Translations under genes and position numbers: made by a program
The notes under the pieces: model-generated
Seen by the model: only the letters and a program-made list of their open reading frames with translations
What the model was told of the DNA's origin: nothing
The model's database searches: none
Assembly (NCBI GenBank): GCA_900770055.1
Contig: CAAGJD010000117.1
Location: 1 to 15,668, forward strand
Source of the DNA: Acholeplasmatales bacterium
Lineage (GTDB): Bacteria; Bacillota_I; Bacilli_A; Acholeplasmatales; Anaeroplasmataceae
Reading direction: 5' to 3'
Length of the DNA stretch: 15,668 nt
Shown here: piece after piece, positions 1 to 7,109 of the stretch
How positions within the stretch are numbered: the first letter of the stretch is position 1
How the letters are laid out: each line of letters opens with the position of its first letter

Positions 1-360
1 ATTTCCTGATGATTGGTCATAAGCTAAAACTTTATTATAAAAATTTTCTTCAAAAATTACATAACCAGAAATCTTTTTATCCTTAATACCCTTCATTATT
101 TCATCAGTTGTTAAATCTTTTTCATTAATTTTAAATGAAAATAATTCATTATCACTAAATAGCATATTTAGCTCTGAAGGCATATTTTCAACATAAATAT
201 TATATTCATTTGCTGCTTCAAATCTAGAAGCCATCATATCACCCATTACAGAATATAAAGCAAAGATTAAAATACCAGGAAGAAGCATTCCTATAACCAT
301 TCTTATATCTGTAAAATATCTTTTTAATTCTTTTTTTAATATAGTCAATATATTATTCAT
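1..360 (-). CDS. ABC-2 type export permease, N-terminal part (cut by window edge)
   Basis: The first 120 residues of a membrane permease that partners the ATPase encoded just upstream. It starts MNNILTILKKELKRYF followed by a hydrophobic segment (about residues 20-40, VIGMLLPGILIFALYS), then a polar, probably external, region. This layout (cytoplasmic amphipathic start, TM1, large extracellular loop) is that of NatB/ABC-2 permeases. Its ATG (358-360) overlaps the 3' end of the ATPase gene by 8 bp, so the two are translationally coupled. The substrate cannot be read from the sequence; Na+ or a peptide/drug are both possible. The family call rests on the N-terminus and context only, since the rest of the protein lies outside the window. 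Confidence 0.8.
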   Translation of the reverse strand, partial: MNNILTILKKELKRYFTDIRMVIGMLLPGILIFALYSVMGDMMASRFEAANEYNIYVENMPSELNMLFSDNELFSFKINEKDLTTDEIMKGIKDKKISGYVIFEENFYNKVLAYDQSSGN

Positions 361-1132
361 TTTCTTCACCTACCTCTTTATAATATAGCTCGAAGAATAA
401 TTCCTCAACGCTCTTCTCTTTACATAAATCAGCAAGTGAACCTGATTCTATCATTTTACCATTAATTATAATACCAACTCTATCACAAAGCTTTTCAACA
501 AGAGAAAAGATATGTGAAGATAAAATAATTGTTTTACCCTGCTTTTTTAATTCAATTAAAAAATCAGTAACAGTTTTTGCTGTAATAACATCTAAACCAT
601 TAGTTGGCTCATCAAAGATAATAATATTAGGATTATGAACAATAGATATAACAAGTGATACCTTTTGCTTCATTCCTGTAGATAAATCACCTATCTTAAC
701 CTCAGCAAATTTATCTATACCAAATGCTTCAAACATTTCCTTTTTTCTCTTATCTGCCTCTTCCTTATTGATTCCATGAAGCTCAGAGAAAAATGAAAAT
801 AAATAATTTGGAGTAAAGAAATCTTCAAGCTTAAGCTCACTTGTTAAAAATCCTATTTTACTTCTTACTCCCTCAGGATTGTCAATAATAGATTCTCCAT
901 CAATAATAGCATTACCGCTATCAGGCTTAATAAGAGTAGAAATCATTCTTAATGTTGTAGTTTTACCTGCACCATTTGGTCCTAAAAGACCATAAATTTC
1001 TCCCTTATAGGCTTCGAAAGACAAATTATCAACAGCTACTAATAAATCATTATTAGTTTTATTAATTTTCTTTTGTTTTTTAGTTAACTTAAAGGTTTTT
1101 TTAAGATTATTAACCTCTAAAATCTTTTCCAT
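353..1132 (-). CDS. ABC transporter ATP-binding protein, NatA-like
   Basis: Cytoplasmic ATPase of an ABC exporter, 259 aa from the ATG at 1130-1132. All nucleotide-binding motifs are present: Walker A GPNGAGKTT (about residue 51), signature LSTGMKQK (about 150), Walker B IIIFDEPTNGLD (about 170) and the H-loop in ILSSHIF (about 206). The short C-terminal extension and the 'TNGLD' D-loop are typical of NatA/CcmA-type exporters. An upstream in-frame TTG at 1145-1147 would add five residues. I prefer the ATG because the GGATGGTG stretch lies at SD distance from it and the inferred transcription start is close to the TTG. An odd feature is a Lys/Asn-rich insertion (about residues 17-31) between the first beta strand and the core. 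The gene is followed directly by the permease gene in an operon. The substrate is unknown. Confidence 0.92.
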   Translation of the reverse strand: MEKILEVNNLKKTFKLTKKQKKINKTNNDLLVAVDNLSFEAYKGEIYGLLGPNGAGKTTTLRMISTLIKPDSGNAIIDGESIIDNPEGVRSKIGFLTSELKLEDFFTPNYLFSFFSELHGINKEEADKRKKEMFEAFGIDKFAEVKIGDLSTGMKQKVSLVISIVHNPNIIIFDEPTNGLDVITAKTVTDFLIELKKQGKTIILSSHIFSLVEKLCDRVGIIINGKMIESGSLADLCKEKSVEELFFELYYKEVGEENE

Positions 1133-1156
1133 AATAACACCATCCAATCATATACT

Positions 1157-1184
1157 ATAATAGCATTGTTATTACATTTTGCAA
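1157..1184 (-). promoter_or_regulatory. Probable promoter of the ABC exporter operon
   Basis: On the minus strand a -35-like TTGCAA (1179-1184) lies 16 bp from a -10-like TATTAT (1157-1162). Transcription would start near 1150, about 18 bp before the ATG at 1132. The -35 sits inside a perfect TTTTGCAAAA palindrome (1177-1186), which could be a regulator site. The call is by consensus only. Confidence 0.5.
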
Positions 1185-1229
1185 AAAGCTATTGTTTTTT
1201 TGCATAAATAATAAATAAATTATATTTTT

Positions 1230-1278
1230 TGCACAAAACATATAGACTATTTTGTGCATTTTTGGTATAATTTTGTGC
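1230..1278 (+). promoter_or_regulatory. Promoter with overlapping TTTTGTGCA operator half-sites
   Basis: On the plus strand an extended -10 (TGGTATAAT, hexamer 1266-1271) lies 17 bp downstream of the -35-like TAGACT (1243-1248). A perfect 9-bp inverted repeat, TGCACAAAA (1230-1238) and TTTTGTGCA (1250-1258), brackets the -35. A third copy, TTTTGTGC (1271-1278), overlaps the transcription start region. The three half-sites begin 20-21 bp apart, that is on the same DNA face. This is the layout of a repressor operator. The regulator is not in the window, unless its target is shared with the divergent ABC operon. Confidence 0.6.
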
Positions 1279-1295
1279 GTAAATGGGGTGTATCT

Positions 1296-4064
1296 ATGAA
1301 AAAATTTAAGATTATTAAGTTACTTTGCTTAATAGCCTATATCATCTGTATAGCGGTTTTGATATTTGAATCATCATTAGATGGTAGTGCTTCTTCTAAT
1401 CAATCAAATGCTGTAGGTGGTGGAATTGCTAATATTTTTAATGATTTAAGTGGTGATAAAACTGTCGCAGTTGCACCAACAGGTGTTGAAATCACCAACA
1501 AAACAGACAAAATATTCCATCCAGGAGATACCTATAAGATTGAATATCAAGAATTTCCAGAAAATTCAACATATAAATCATATCTTTTTACAACAAGTGA
1601 TGAAACTATTGCTACAGTTAATCACAATGGCCTTGTAAGCTTTATAAAGGCAGGTACTGTAACAATAACAATCCAAAATGAGAATAAAGACTATTCTGAC
1701 ATTTTAGATACTATTAGCTTCACTATTTTAGATATCGAACCAAGCTCTTTAGAAATATCTTTAAATGCATATATGAATGAACACGATGTCTACGAGCTAT
1801 ATGTTGGTCAAAGCTATCCAATTAACTCTAAAGTATTACCAGCAAATGCATCAGATAAATCTATTACCTATACAAAAAATGATACTAATAATTATATTGA
1901 GCTTAGTTCTAATGGTTTAATTACCCCATTAAAAGAATCAAATGGTAATGTTATTACAATTACTGCTTCTACTCATAATAATATAAAATATACAATCTCT
2001 ATTGAAATAAAAATTATTGAAATAATTGAAATACCTCTAGAACAAATATCAACAATTCAAAATATTGAACTAATAGCTACTCAAAGCTACACTCCAAAAA
2101 TTTCATTTACGCCTGCTGATGCAACTAATAAGGGCTACACACTTACATCTTCAGATTCAAGCTATGTTAGTATCTCAGGTAAAAGTATAAGAGCGATAAA
2201 AGCAACTGAAAATCCTATTACAATTACAGTAAAATCTCTTGATAATGAAAATATTACTACAACCTTCACAGTTACTGTTAAGCCTCAACCAGAATTAGAA
2301 AGCTTTAATGCATCACTTGGTACACCAATTTATATTGGTGCAACAAAAAATATCACAATATCTAAAATAACACCAACCTATGCAAATGCTTCAAACAAAA
2401 CATTTTCATCATCAGATCCTTCAATCGCAACAGTCGATAGTAATGGTAAGGTTAAGGGTGTATCTTTAGGTACAGCAACAATTACAATCACAATTAATGG
2501 CATTTCAAGAAGTGTTAATGTAACGATAATTGAAAAGCCTGCCGATCAAACTAAAGATTTTGAGATTAATACTAAAAAAACACCAATTACAGTAACAAAT
2601 AATAAAATCAATCTTAATGATTATTTCGAAGCTACAAATTTTATAGATAATGACAATAAGCCTTATAATCCTGAATCAAAAACAATCTCTTATACAATAG
2701 ATCCAGATTATGGTATCTTAGTAGGAAATGAATTAACCTTTACTTCTTGTGGAATTCATAATATTATTATTACTCATAATTTATCTGGTATTGAAAAAAA
2801 TGTTTCATTTACTGTTGTAGATGATTATGAATTATTAATAAATGATACAAAATATAATAATGAAATTATAAAACTAAATTTTAATGATTCCTTAGATTTA
2901 AAAATTAATAATAAGTCATCATGTTCTCATTTATTTTCAATTCCAAGCTACATAGTAACTATTGATAATGAGGATATCGCATCTATAAATCAAATTAACG
3001 ATTATTATAGACTAACATCAACTAGTGATGGAATAGTAAATCTAAAAGTTACTCCTCTACTAGATGGTAATCCTATAGATAAAGCTGCTATTACAATTAA
3101 AATAGAAATGAATCACGTTTTATCTACAAGCATTACAACTAATGCTACACTTAATAGCTACTTAGGTGATGAAGTTTTTATTGATACTTCTCATGGAGCA
3201 ATAAGCATGTTTATATCAGAAACATTAAAAATAGATTCAAAGCCTAATCAGGGTACAACTTTATCACACATTAGCTACACTGTATTAGATAAAGATATTT
3301 TAACAATATCAAATGATGGATTAATAACACCACATAAAACAGGAATCACAAAACTAATAATAGTTGACTTACTTTCAGATACAAGAAAGGAAATAACTAT
3401 TGGTGTATTCAATTATATTGAATTAGCATCCACACCTATTACAGTAACAGGAGTAGATGCTCAATATGATGAAAAAAATCAAATATTCTCTATTACTAAT
3501 GGTTACTCAGGAAATATAGTTCTTCATTTTACAGATCATACTACATTCAAAGAAGCTACCTATATTGTTAAAGATGAAAATATATTAACTGTTGGCTCAA
3601 ATGGTGTAATTACACCTTTAAAAGAAGGTACTACAACAGTTAGAATTGAAATTAACGATAATATGCACGATGAAGCTGAAAAGATTTTTGAAGTAACTAT
3701 AAGAATAGTTAGACAAAAAGCAATTAAAGACATCGCATCCTTCCTTCATAAAATTAGAAAGGGGTTAGGTCATTTTGGTGCTTTCCTAATATTAGGTATT
3801 TTTTCAACACTAACATATCTTCTTTATTTCCAAAATAAGCATTGGATTTGGAGTGCCCCACTTAACATAGCCCAGGGCTTTGGAATTGCCGCACTTACTG
3901 AATATATTCAAACCTTCAGACCAGGTAGATGTGGTTGTTTGTCAGATGTTTTACTTGATTTTTCTGGCTTCATGATATCTGCTTCAATATTTACATTAAT
4001 AATTCTAATTAGAGCTTTAATAAAGCATATTATAAAAAAGAATAAAATGAATAAGGGGCTGTGA
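1296..4064 (+). CDS. VanZ-like membrane protein with about eight inserted bacterial Ig-like domains
   Basis: A 922-aa membrane-anchored surface protein. I take the ATG at 1296 (GGGGTG just upstream) rather than upstream in-frame ATGs, which lie inside the promoter. Residues about 6-24 form TM1, followed by the VanZ-like segment ESSLDGSASSNQSN. Residues about 62-805 are a chain of roughly eight beta-rich repeats of the BID_2/Big_2 type, best seen in repeat 1 (ATVNHNGLVSFIKAGTVTI), repeat 4 (about 334-413, IATVDSNGKVKGVSLGTATI) and repeat 8 (about 708-805). Repeats 5-7 are divergent. The C-terminus (about 815-915) has three TM helices with VanZ motifs: GHFGAFLILG, EYIQTFRPGR and SDVLLDFSG. The TM1-TM2 loop of VanZ is thus expanded to over 700 extracellular residues. 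VanZ-family proteins are linked to glycopeptide/lipoglycopeptide resistance and to extracytoplasmic functions, but no activity can be assigned here. It stands alone on this strand. Confidence 0.88.
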   Translation: MKKFKIIKLLCLIAYIICIAVLIFESSLDGSASSNQSNAVGGGIANIFNDLSGDKTVAVAPTGVEITNKTDKIFHPGDTYKIEYQEFPENSTYKSYLFTTSDETIATVNHNGLVSFIKAGTVTITIQNENKDYSDILDTISFTILDIEPSSLEISLNAYMNEHDVYELYVGQSYPINSKVLPANASDKSITYTKNDTNNYIELSSNGLITPLKESNGNVITITASTHNNIKYTISIEIKIIEIIEIPLEQISTIQNIELIATQSYTPKISFTPADATNKGYTLTSSDSSYVSISGKSIRAIKATENPITITVKSLDNENITTTFTVTVKPQPELESFNASLGTPIYIGATKNITISKITPTYANASNKTFSSSDPSIATVDSNGKVKGVSLGTATITITINGISRSVNVTIIEKPADQTKDFEINTKKTPITVTNNKINLNDYFEATNFIDNDNKPYNPESKTISYTIDPDYGILVGNELTFTSCGIHNIIITHNLSGIEKNVSFTVVDDYELLINDTKYNNEIIKLNFNDSLDLKINNKSSCSHLFSIPSYIVTIDNEDIASINQINDYYRLTSTSDGIVNLKVTPLLDGNPIDKAAITIKIEMNHVLSTSITTNATLNSYLGDEVFIDTSHGAISMFISETLKIDSKPNQGTTLSHISYTVLDKDILTISNDGLITPHKTGITKLIIVDLLSDTRKEITIGVFNYIELASTPITVTGVDAQYDEKNQIFSITNGYSGNIVLHFTDHTTFKEATYIVKDENILTVGSNGVITPLKEGTTTVRIEINDNMHDEAEKIFEVTIRIVRQKAIKDIASFLHKIRKGLGHFGAFLILGIFSTLTYLLYFQNKHWIWSAPLNIAQGFGIAALTEYIQTFRPGRCGCLSDVLLDFSGFMISASIFTLIILIRALIKHIIKKNKMNKGL

Positions 4065-4097
4065 AAAAAATAAACAACTCCAATAAATAACAAAGAC

Positions 4098-4126
4098 GGG
4101 GTTAGGCCTTTCGCAAAGTTAAACCC
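4098..4126 (+). other. Imperfect inverted repeat after the VanZ-like gene
   Basis: GGGTT...AACCC flanks a CTTT-CGC-AAAG stem-loop 35 bases after the stop codon. It has no T-run on the plus strand, so it is a poor intrinsic terminator. It could be an end remnant of the decayed insertion sequence that follows, or an mRNA 3' stabilising hairpin. Nothing else is recognisable between 4065 and 4164. Confidence 0.35.
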
Positions 4127-4164
4127 TAAAAATAATAATCATTTGCTTTAGCTGTTTGAATTAT

Positions 4165-4550
4165 CGAGAATAATAAGCCTGATTCTTGGGCTCCATTTTC
4201 AGTTTTAGAAAATAAGAAATTCTTTCTTGCTATTACGAATGGCTTAACTGACCTTTCGCTTTTTTATCTAAATTTTATGATAGCTAGCAGAACGAATGGC
4301 CAAAAACTACAAAATTGGAAAAAAGAATTGGCTATTCTCTTTTAGTGAATTAGGAGCTGATACAAGTGCAATGATATATTCTATTATCGAAACAGCAAAG
4401 GCAAATAAACTTAGAATATATGAATACCTAATTCATGTATTTAATACCTTAGCTAAATATGAAGAATATGGTGATGAATTAATAGACTCACTATTACCAT
4501 ATTCTCCAAATCTACCAAAATACTTAATACTAGAAGAAAAAAGCTCCTAA
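4165..4550 (+). pseudogene. IS66-family transposase remnant (C-terminal part, frameshifted)
   Basis: The in-frame 3' part (about 4281-4550) encodes LAERMAKNYKIGKKNWLFSF, then SAMIYSIIETAKANKLRIYEY and DELIDSLLPYSPNLPKYL. These match the conserved tail of IS66 TnpC transposases (typically NNxAER..I..F.IGRKNWLFS, then IYSIIETAK, then a PW/PY ending). Just upstream the match seems to continue in another frame: LENKKFFLAITNGLTDLSLF resembles the region before that motif, with a frameshift and stops near 4270-4285. The N-terminal two thirds of the transposase (zinc finger, DDE core) and the accessory genes tnpA and tnpB are absent. It is therefore a dead relic. The 3' portion is secure; the 5' limit is an estimate. 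Confidence 0.75.
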
Positions 4551-4562
4551 ATAGAGCTTTTT
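4538..4562. terminator. Bidirectional intrinsic terminator
   Basis: A 9-bp stem AAAAAGCTC / GAGCTTTTT with a 7-base loop overlaps the stop codon of the IS66 relic. It carries A-rich and T-rich flanks on both sides, so it can terminate in either direction. It lies between convergent transcription from the left and the rhs locus on the right. Confidence 0.75.
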
Positions 4563-4567
4563 AGTGT

Positions 4568-4594
4568 TGCCTTAGTAATATCTAAGGCATTTTT
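4568..4594 (+). terminator. Intrinsic terminator
   Basis: A perfect 8-bp stem TGCCTTAG / CTAAGGCA with a 6-base loop is followed by a T-run (4590-4594). It is the second hairpin of a tandem pair after the IS66 relic and points in the plus direction. Confidence 0.8.
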
Positions 4595-4660
4595 CATTTT
4601 AGCTTCGTATATTATACGCATACTGTAATTTTGTGGAAACTCAAAATATAGATTAAATTG

Positions 4661-4690
4661 AAAAGCGAACCTACAATAAAGCAGATTCGC
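4661..4690 (-). terminator. Intrinsic terminator of the rhs/immunity locus
   Basis: Read on the minus strand, GCGAATCTGC and GTAGGTTCGC form a 10-bp stem (two G-U pairs) with a 6-base loop, followed by TTTT. It lies about 100 bases after the stop of the last immunity-type gene and is the likely end of the long minus-strand transcription unit. The remaining sequence between 4595 and 4787 shows only a short CGTAT-ATT-ATACG palindrome near 4606-4618. Confidence 0.7.
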
Positions 4691-4787
4691 CAAATTATAA
4701 AATGAATAAGTTTTATCAAAAGTCAATTTAATAATTATTTATTATCTAATTCTTACTCATTAAATATTTTTATTTAAAAGAAAATTA

Positions 4788-5297
4788 TTAAAAATTTAGA
4801 TTATTAAACACTAGTTTATTGTCTTGAACACAACATTCATAAGCATAATTAATCTTATCACTCTTACAAATAATTCTATATAAACAAGCATCTTCTAAAT
4901 GTGTATCATTTAGTATTTCTAATACAATTCCTTTTTTATAAAAAGAAATGTATAAATCTCCATATGATTTAAGAGAAACACTTTTAGGCTTTGCGTTTAC
5001 TAATATTGAATTAATAAACTCTAATTGCTTGTGTAAATATGTTTTTTCTATATTTACTTGACTTCTATATTTTTTTACACTCATTTCTTTTCGATTATTA
5101 TCTAAATACAAATCATTGAAACTTAACAAAACTTCTTCTTTGTTTCTTATCCTAAAATTAGTTTCAATTTCGATAATGATTTCCTCATTATTTCCTATAA
5201 AGAATAACTCAAATCTATCTTCAACTACACCTAATCCTCGAACAAAATTAATTTTGTTAATTTTCATATTTTTTAATAAATCTTTAAAATCTTTCAC
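4788..5297 (-). CDS. Putative immunity protein for the orphan Rhs toxin tip
   Basis: A 169-aa protein with no signal peptide or TM segment, so probably cytoplasmic. I choose the GTG at 5295-5297 because AAGGAG lies six bases upstream (5304-5309). The upstream in-frame TTG at 5330 overlaps the preceding toxin frame and has no such site. The protein alternates charged and aliphatic residues (VEDRFELFFIGNNEEIIIEI, then FYKKGIVLEILNDTHLEDACLY), suggesting an alpha/beta fold. I recognise no named family. It begins only 13 nt after the stop of the orphan rhs tip, the standard position of a cognate immunity gene (as wapI after wapA). The function is inferred from that position alone. The last codon is followed by an AT-rich stretch and the terminator at 4661-4690. 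Confidence 0.7.
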   Translation of the reverse strand: MKDFKDLLKNMKINKINFVRGLGVVEDRFELFFIGNNEEIIIEIETNFRIRNKEEVLLSFNDLYLDNNRKEMSVKKYRSQVNIEKTYLHKQLEFINSILVNAKPKSVSLKSYGDLYISFYKKGIVLEILNDTHLEDACLYRIICKSDKINYAYECCVQDNKLVFNNLNF

Positions 5298-5310
5298 CTT
5301 ATTCTCCTTA

Positions 5311-6582
5311 CTAACTAAAGAACAATTCAATAATTATTCTTTCAATTTCTTTATAAGAATAATTTTGACCAGAAATATAATCATGCAAAATTCTTCTTTG
5401 ATCTTTTGATAAATTATATTTTTTACATAATGAATCTATTTGTTTGTTTTCATATTGGTTATGTCCCATTCTAGGACCATTGCCTTTGGCAAACATCATA
5501 AATCCACTTGCAGCTAAAGCTCCTACATAAGTCAAACCTATAGCTCCTGCAGTCACTAATGTTCCAGCCATAGTACCAGATATAGCTACTCCAGCAGAGC
5601 CTAATCCACCCGCGAACGCAAATCCACTACCAGAACCAAAAAAACTTGCGGCCATTGGCCCAGCATAATATCCAACAAGTCCTCCAACCGCTCCGCCTAC
5701 TACGGCACCAAGAACTGTCCATCCAACTAATTCCCATCCTCGTGCTCCATCATTATAGGCAGCGACTCCAGCATATGTGCCACCAACTAATGCACCTACA
5801 CCTATGCACGCTAGAAGAATAATTGTTGAAATTGCAATATGTCCACTTGGGTCCACATACATCACAGGATTATTCTCACAATAACAATATAGATTCAATC
5901 CATTAATACTTTCAGTATCTAAATATTCAATACTATCAGGTGTTAACCATCTACACCACTCAGGAACATAATATCTACTTTGATAATAGAACCAATCAGT
6001 CTCATCATCATAATAGTACCCTTTATATCTAAATGGATTTCTATTACCTAATGTAGTATTTCCTATAAATAATTGATTATCACCATAGCCATCACAATTA
6101 TATTTTACTATTAAGTTACCATTTGAGTCAATAATACCTAAGATATTTTGTAAGATGTCTCTTACATAATAATATCTATCTGTTTTATTATTGATAAATC
6201 CATATAATAAACCATTACTATCATATAGATAATCTATTCTATCTGTATCACTTCTATATTCTGTAATTAATTTATCTCCATCATAGAAATACTTTGTTGT
6301 TGTTGAATATGAATCTCTATCATCATTAAATTCATGTTCAATAACCTTCTTTATTCTTAAGCCTTCATGATTATAATAATATCTATGATAAATAGTATAA
6401 TCATTATCAACACTTTCTGTAATATATACTAATCTATTACCTTCAAAAATATAACTTTTATTTCCAAAAGTTGATGGATATAATGGCTGTGATTGACTAT
6501 ATGTGATTGTTTGTCCATTAACTGTAGATAATCTATCCTTAATAGTACTATCATATGTAAATGCCTTTGATACTATCTTAAT
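5311..6582 (-). CDS. Orphan Rhs core plus C-terminal toxin tip (silent cassette, no start codon)
   Basis: The frame is open for 423 residues from just after stops at 6583-6585 and 6592-6594. It contains no ATG, GTG or TTG codon until a TTG at 5896-5898, inside the core. That start would yield only the tip. The 5' part is an Rhs core nearly collinear with the main gene: YRSDTDRIDYLYDSNGLLYG, NPFRYKGYYYDDETDWFYYQ, SRYYVPEWCRWLTPD and DPSGH (5839-5853). One core glycine is changed to Cys (EWCRW versus EWGRW). After DPSGH comes a Gly/Ala-rich hydrophobic stretch of about 120 residues, then a roughly 55-residue hydrophilic tip beginning GPRMGHNQYENKQ and ending LHDYISGQNYSYKEI. Tips of similar look occur at the ends of Bacillota Rhs proteins, but I cannot name its activity. 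This is a classical orphan rhs-CT, activated by recombination into the main gene. Confidence 0.8.
   Translation of the reverse strand: MKIVSKAFTYDSTIKDRLSTVNGQTITYSQSQPLYPSTFGNKSYIFEGNRLVYITESVDNDYTIYHRYYYNHEGLRIKKVIEHEFNDDRDSYSTTTKYFYDGDKLITEYRSDTDRIDYLYDSNGLLYGFINNKTDRYYYVRDILQNILGIIDSNGNLIVKYNCDGYGDNQLFIGNTTLGNRNPFRYKGYYYDDETDWFYYQSRYYVPEWCRWLTPDSIEYLDTESINGLNLYCYCENNPVMYVDPSGHIAISTIILLACIGVGALVGGTYAGVAAYNDGARGWELVGWTVLGAVVGGAVGGLVGYYAGPMAASFFGSGSGFAFAGGLGSAGVAISGTMAGTLVTAGAIGLTYVGALAASGFMMFAKGNGPRMGHNQYENKQIDSLCKKYNLSKDQRRILHDYISGQNYSYKEIERIIIELFFS
5832..6563 (-). repeat. Rhs core repeat, orphan copy
   Basis: About 730 bp matching 7660-8391 without insertions or deletions: three anchor points give the same 1828-bp offset. 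Identity is high throughout, and 6305-6410 (106 bp) is identical to 8133-8238. It ends right after the codons for DPSGHIAIS, exactly where tips diverge in Rhs proteins. Confidence 0.85.
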
Positions 6583-6591
6583 TTATAGACT

Positions 6592-6693
6592 TCAAACACT
6601 ATTTGCAAGATAGTTCATAAATGTTGATGGAAGCCTAATAATAGCGTTTAATGCAAACATTTTCCCTAAGGTAGATGCTGATATCCTTGGCAT
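6592..6693 (-). pseudogene. Possible remnant of a third toxin tip or gene end (33 codons)
   Basis: A short open frame, MPRISASTLGKMFALNAIIR followed by LPSTFMNYLANSV and TGA, lies between the membrane immunity gene and the orphan rhs core. It has no SD before its ATG. It starts with a Pro-Arg as does the GPRM tip of the orphan cassette, and its hydrophobic/alpha-helical look fits the end of a tip domain. It may be scar DNA from an earlier cassette insertion, or noncoding. Weak call. Confidence 0.25.
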
Positions 6694-6713
6694 TTATCAC
6701 TGTATTAATTTTG

Positions 6714-7109
6714 TTAATATTCTAATTTTTTTAGTGCTCTTTCAACATCTTTGATTGAATATGCTTCATTATATCTTTCAATTAATGCATTTCTTATTTG
6801 CCCTATAGTTAATTGTTGAAAATAACCTAATTCAAGTATTCTTTTTCGTATAATTTTCATATAAATACAATCAGCGATTATATATTCACTGAATTTAAAA
6901 ACAACTGTGATTGCACAATGAATATATAGTAATATTGTTAATTGATTTTCATCATTAATAAAAAATAGATATGTAATAAGGAAACATACTTGTATAAATA
7001 AAGCCGTAATAAAGCAATTAATCAAATATTTTTTACTAGATATAACAAGTACATCCCTACTTGGTAATACTCCAACTATTAACAATATAATTGCCATCAC
7101 AAAAAACAT
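6714..7109 (-). CDS. Three-TM membrane protein, candidate immunity protein of the main Rhs tip
   Basis: 131 aa. Residues 2-17, about 29-50 and about 57-80 are hydrophobic helices (for example CFITALFIQVCFLITYLFF). Residues about 84-131 form a charged tail (KIIRKRILELGYFQQLTIGQ...VERALKKLEY) that could be a small helical bundle or a winged-helix-like domain. The ATG (7107-7109) overlaps the end of the rhs frame by 13 bp and has a strong GGAGG six bases upstream, encoded inside the rhs tip. Translation of tip and partner is thus coupled. Integral membrane immunity proteins are known to protect against pore-forming or membrane-targeted toxins (as with pore-forming colicins), which fits the hydrophobic end of the neighbouring tip. 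No family is recognised; the role is inferred from position, overlap and topology. Confidence 0.7.
   Translation of the reverse strand: MFFVMAIILLIVGVLPSRDVLVISSKKYLINCFITALFIQVCFLITYLFFINDENQLTILLYIHCAITVVFKFSEYIIADCIYMKIIRKRILELGYFQQLTIGQIRNALIERYNEAYSIKDVERALKKLEY

Noticed and set aside
1254..1295. Upstream ATG start giving a 936-aa VanZ-like protein
   Set aside because: It falls inside the spacer of the promoter and upstream of the likely transcription start. The ATG at 1296 has an SD and begins the membrane segment.
4098..4126. Intrinsic terminator for the VanZ-like gene
   Set aside because: The stem is imperfect and no T-run follows, so I list it only as an inverted repeat.
3908..5409. 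Antisense reading frames at 3908-4093 (minus) and 5116-5409 (plus)
   Set aside because: Both lie opposite well-supported genes, have no SD and encode low-complexity hydrophobic sequence. They are shadows. The same holds for 1450-1638, 7221-7493 and 9708-10013.
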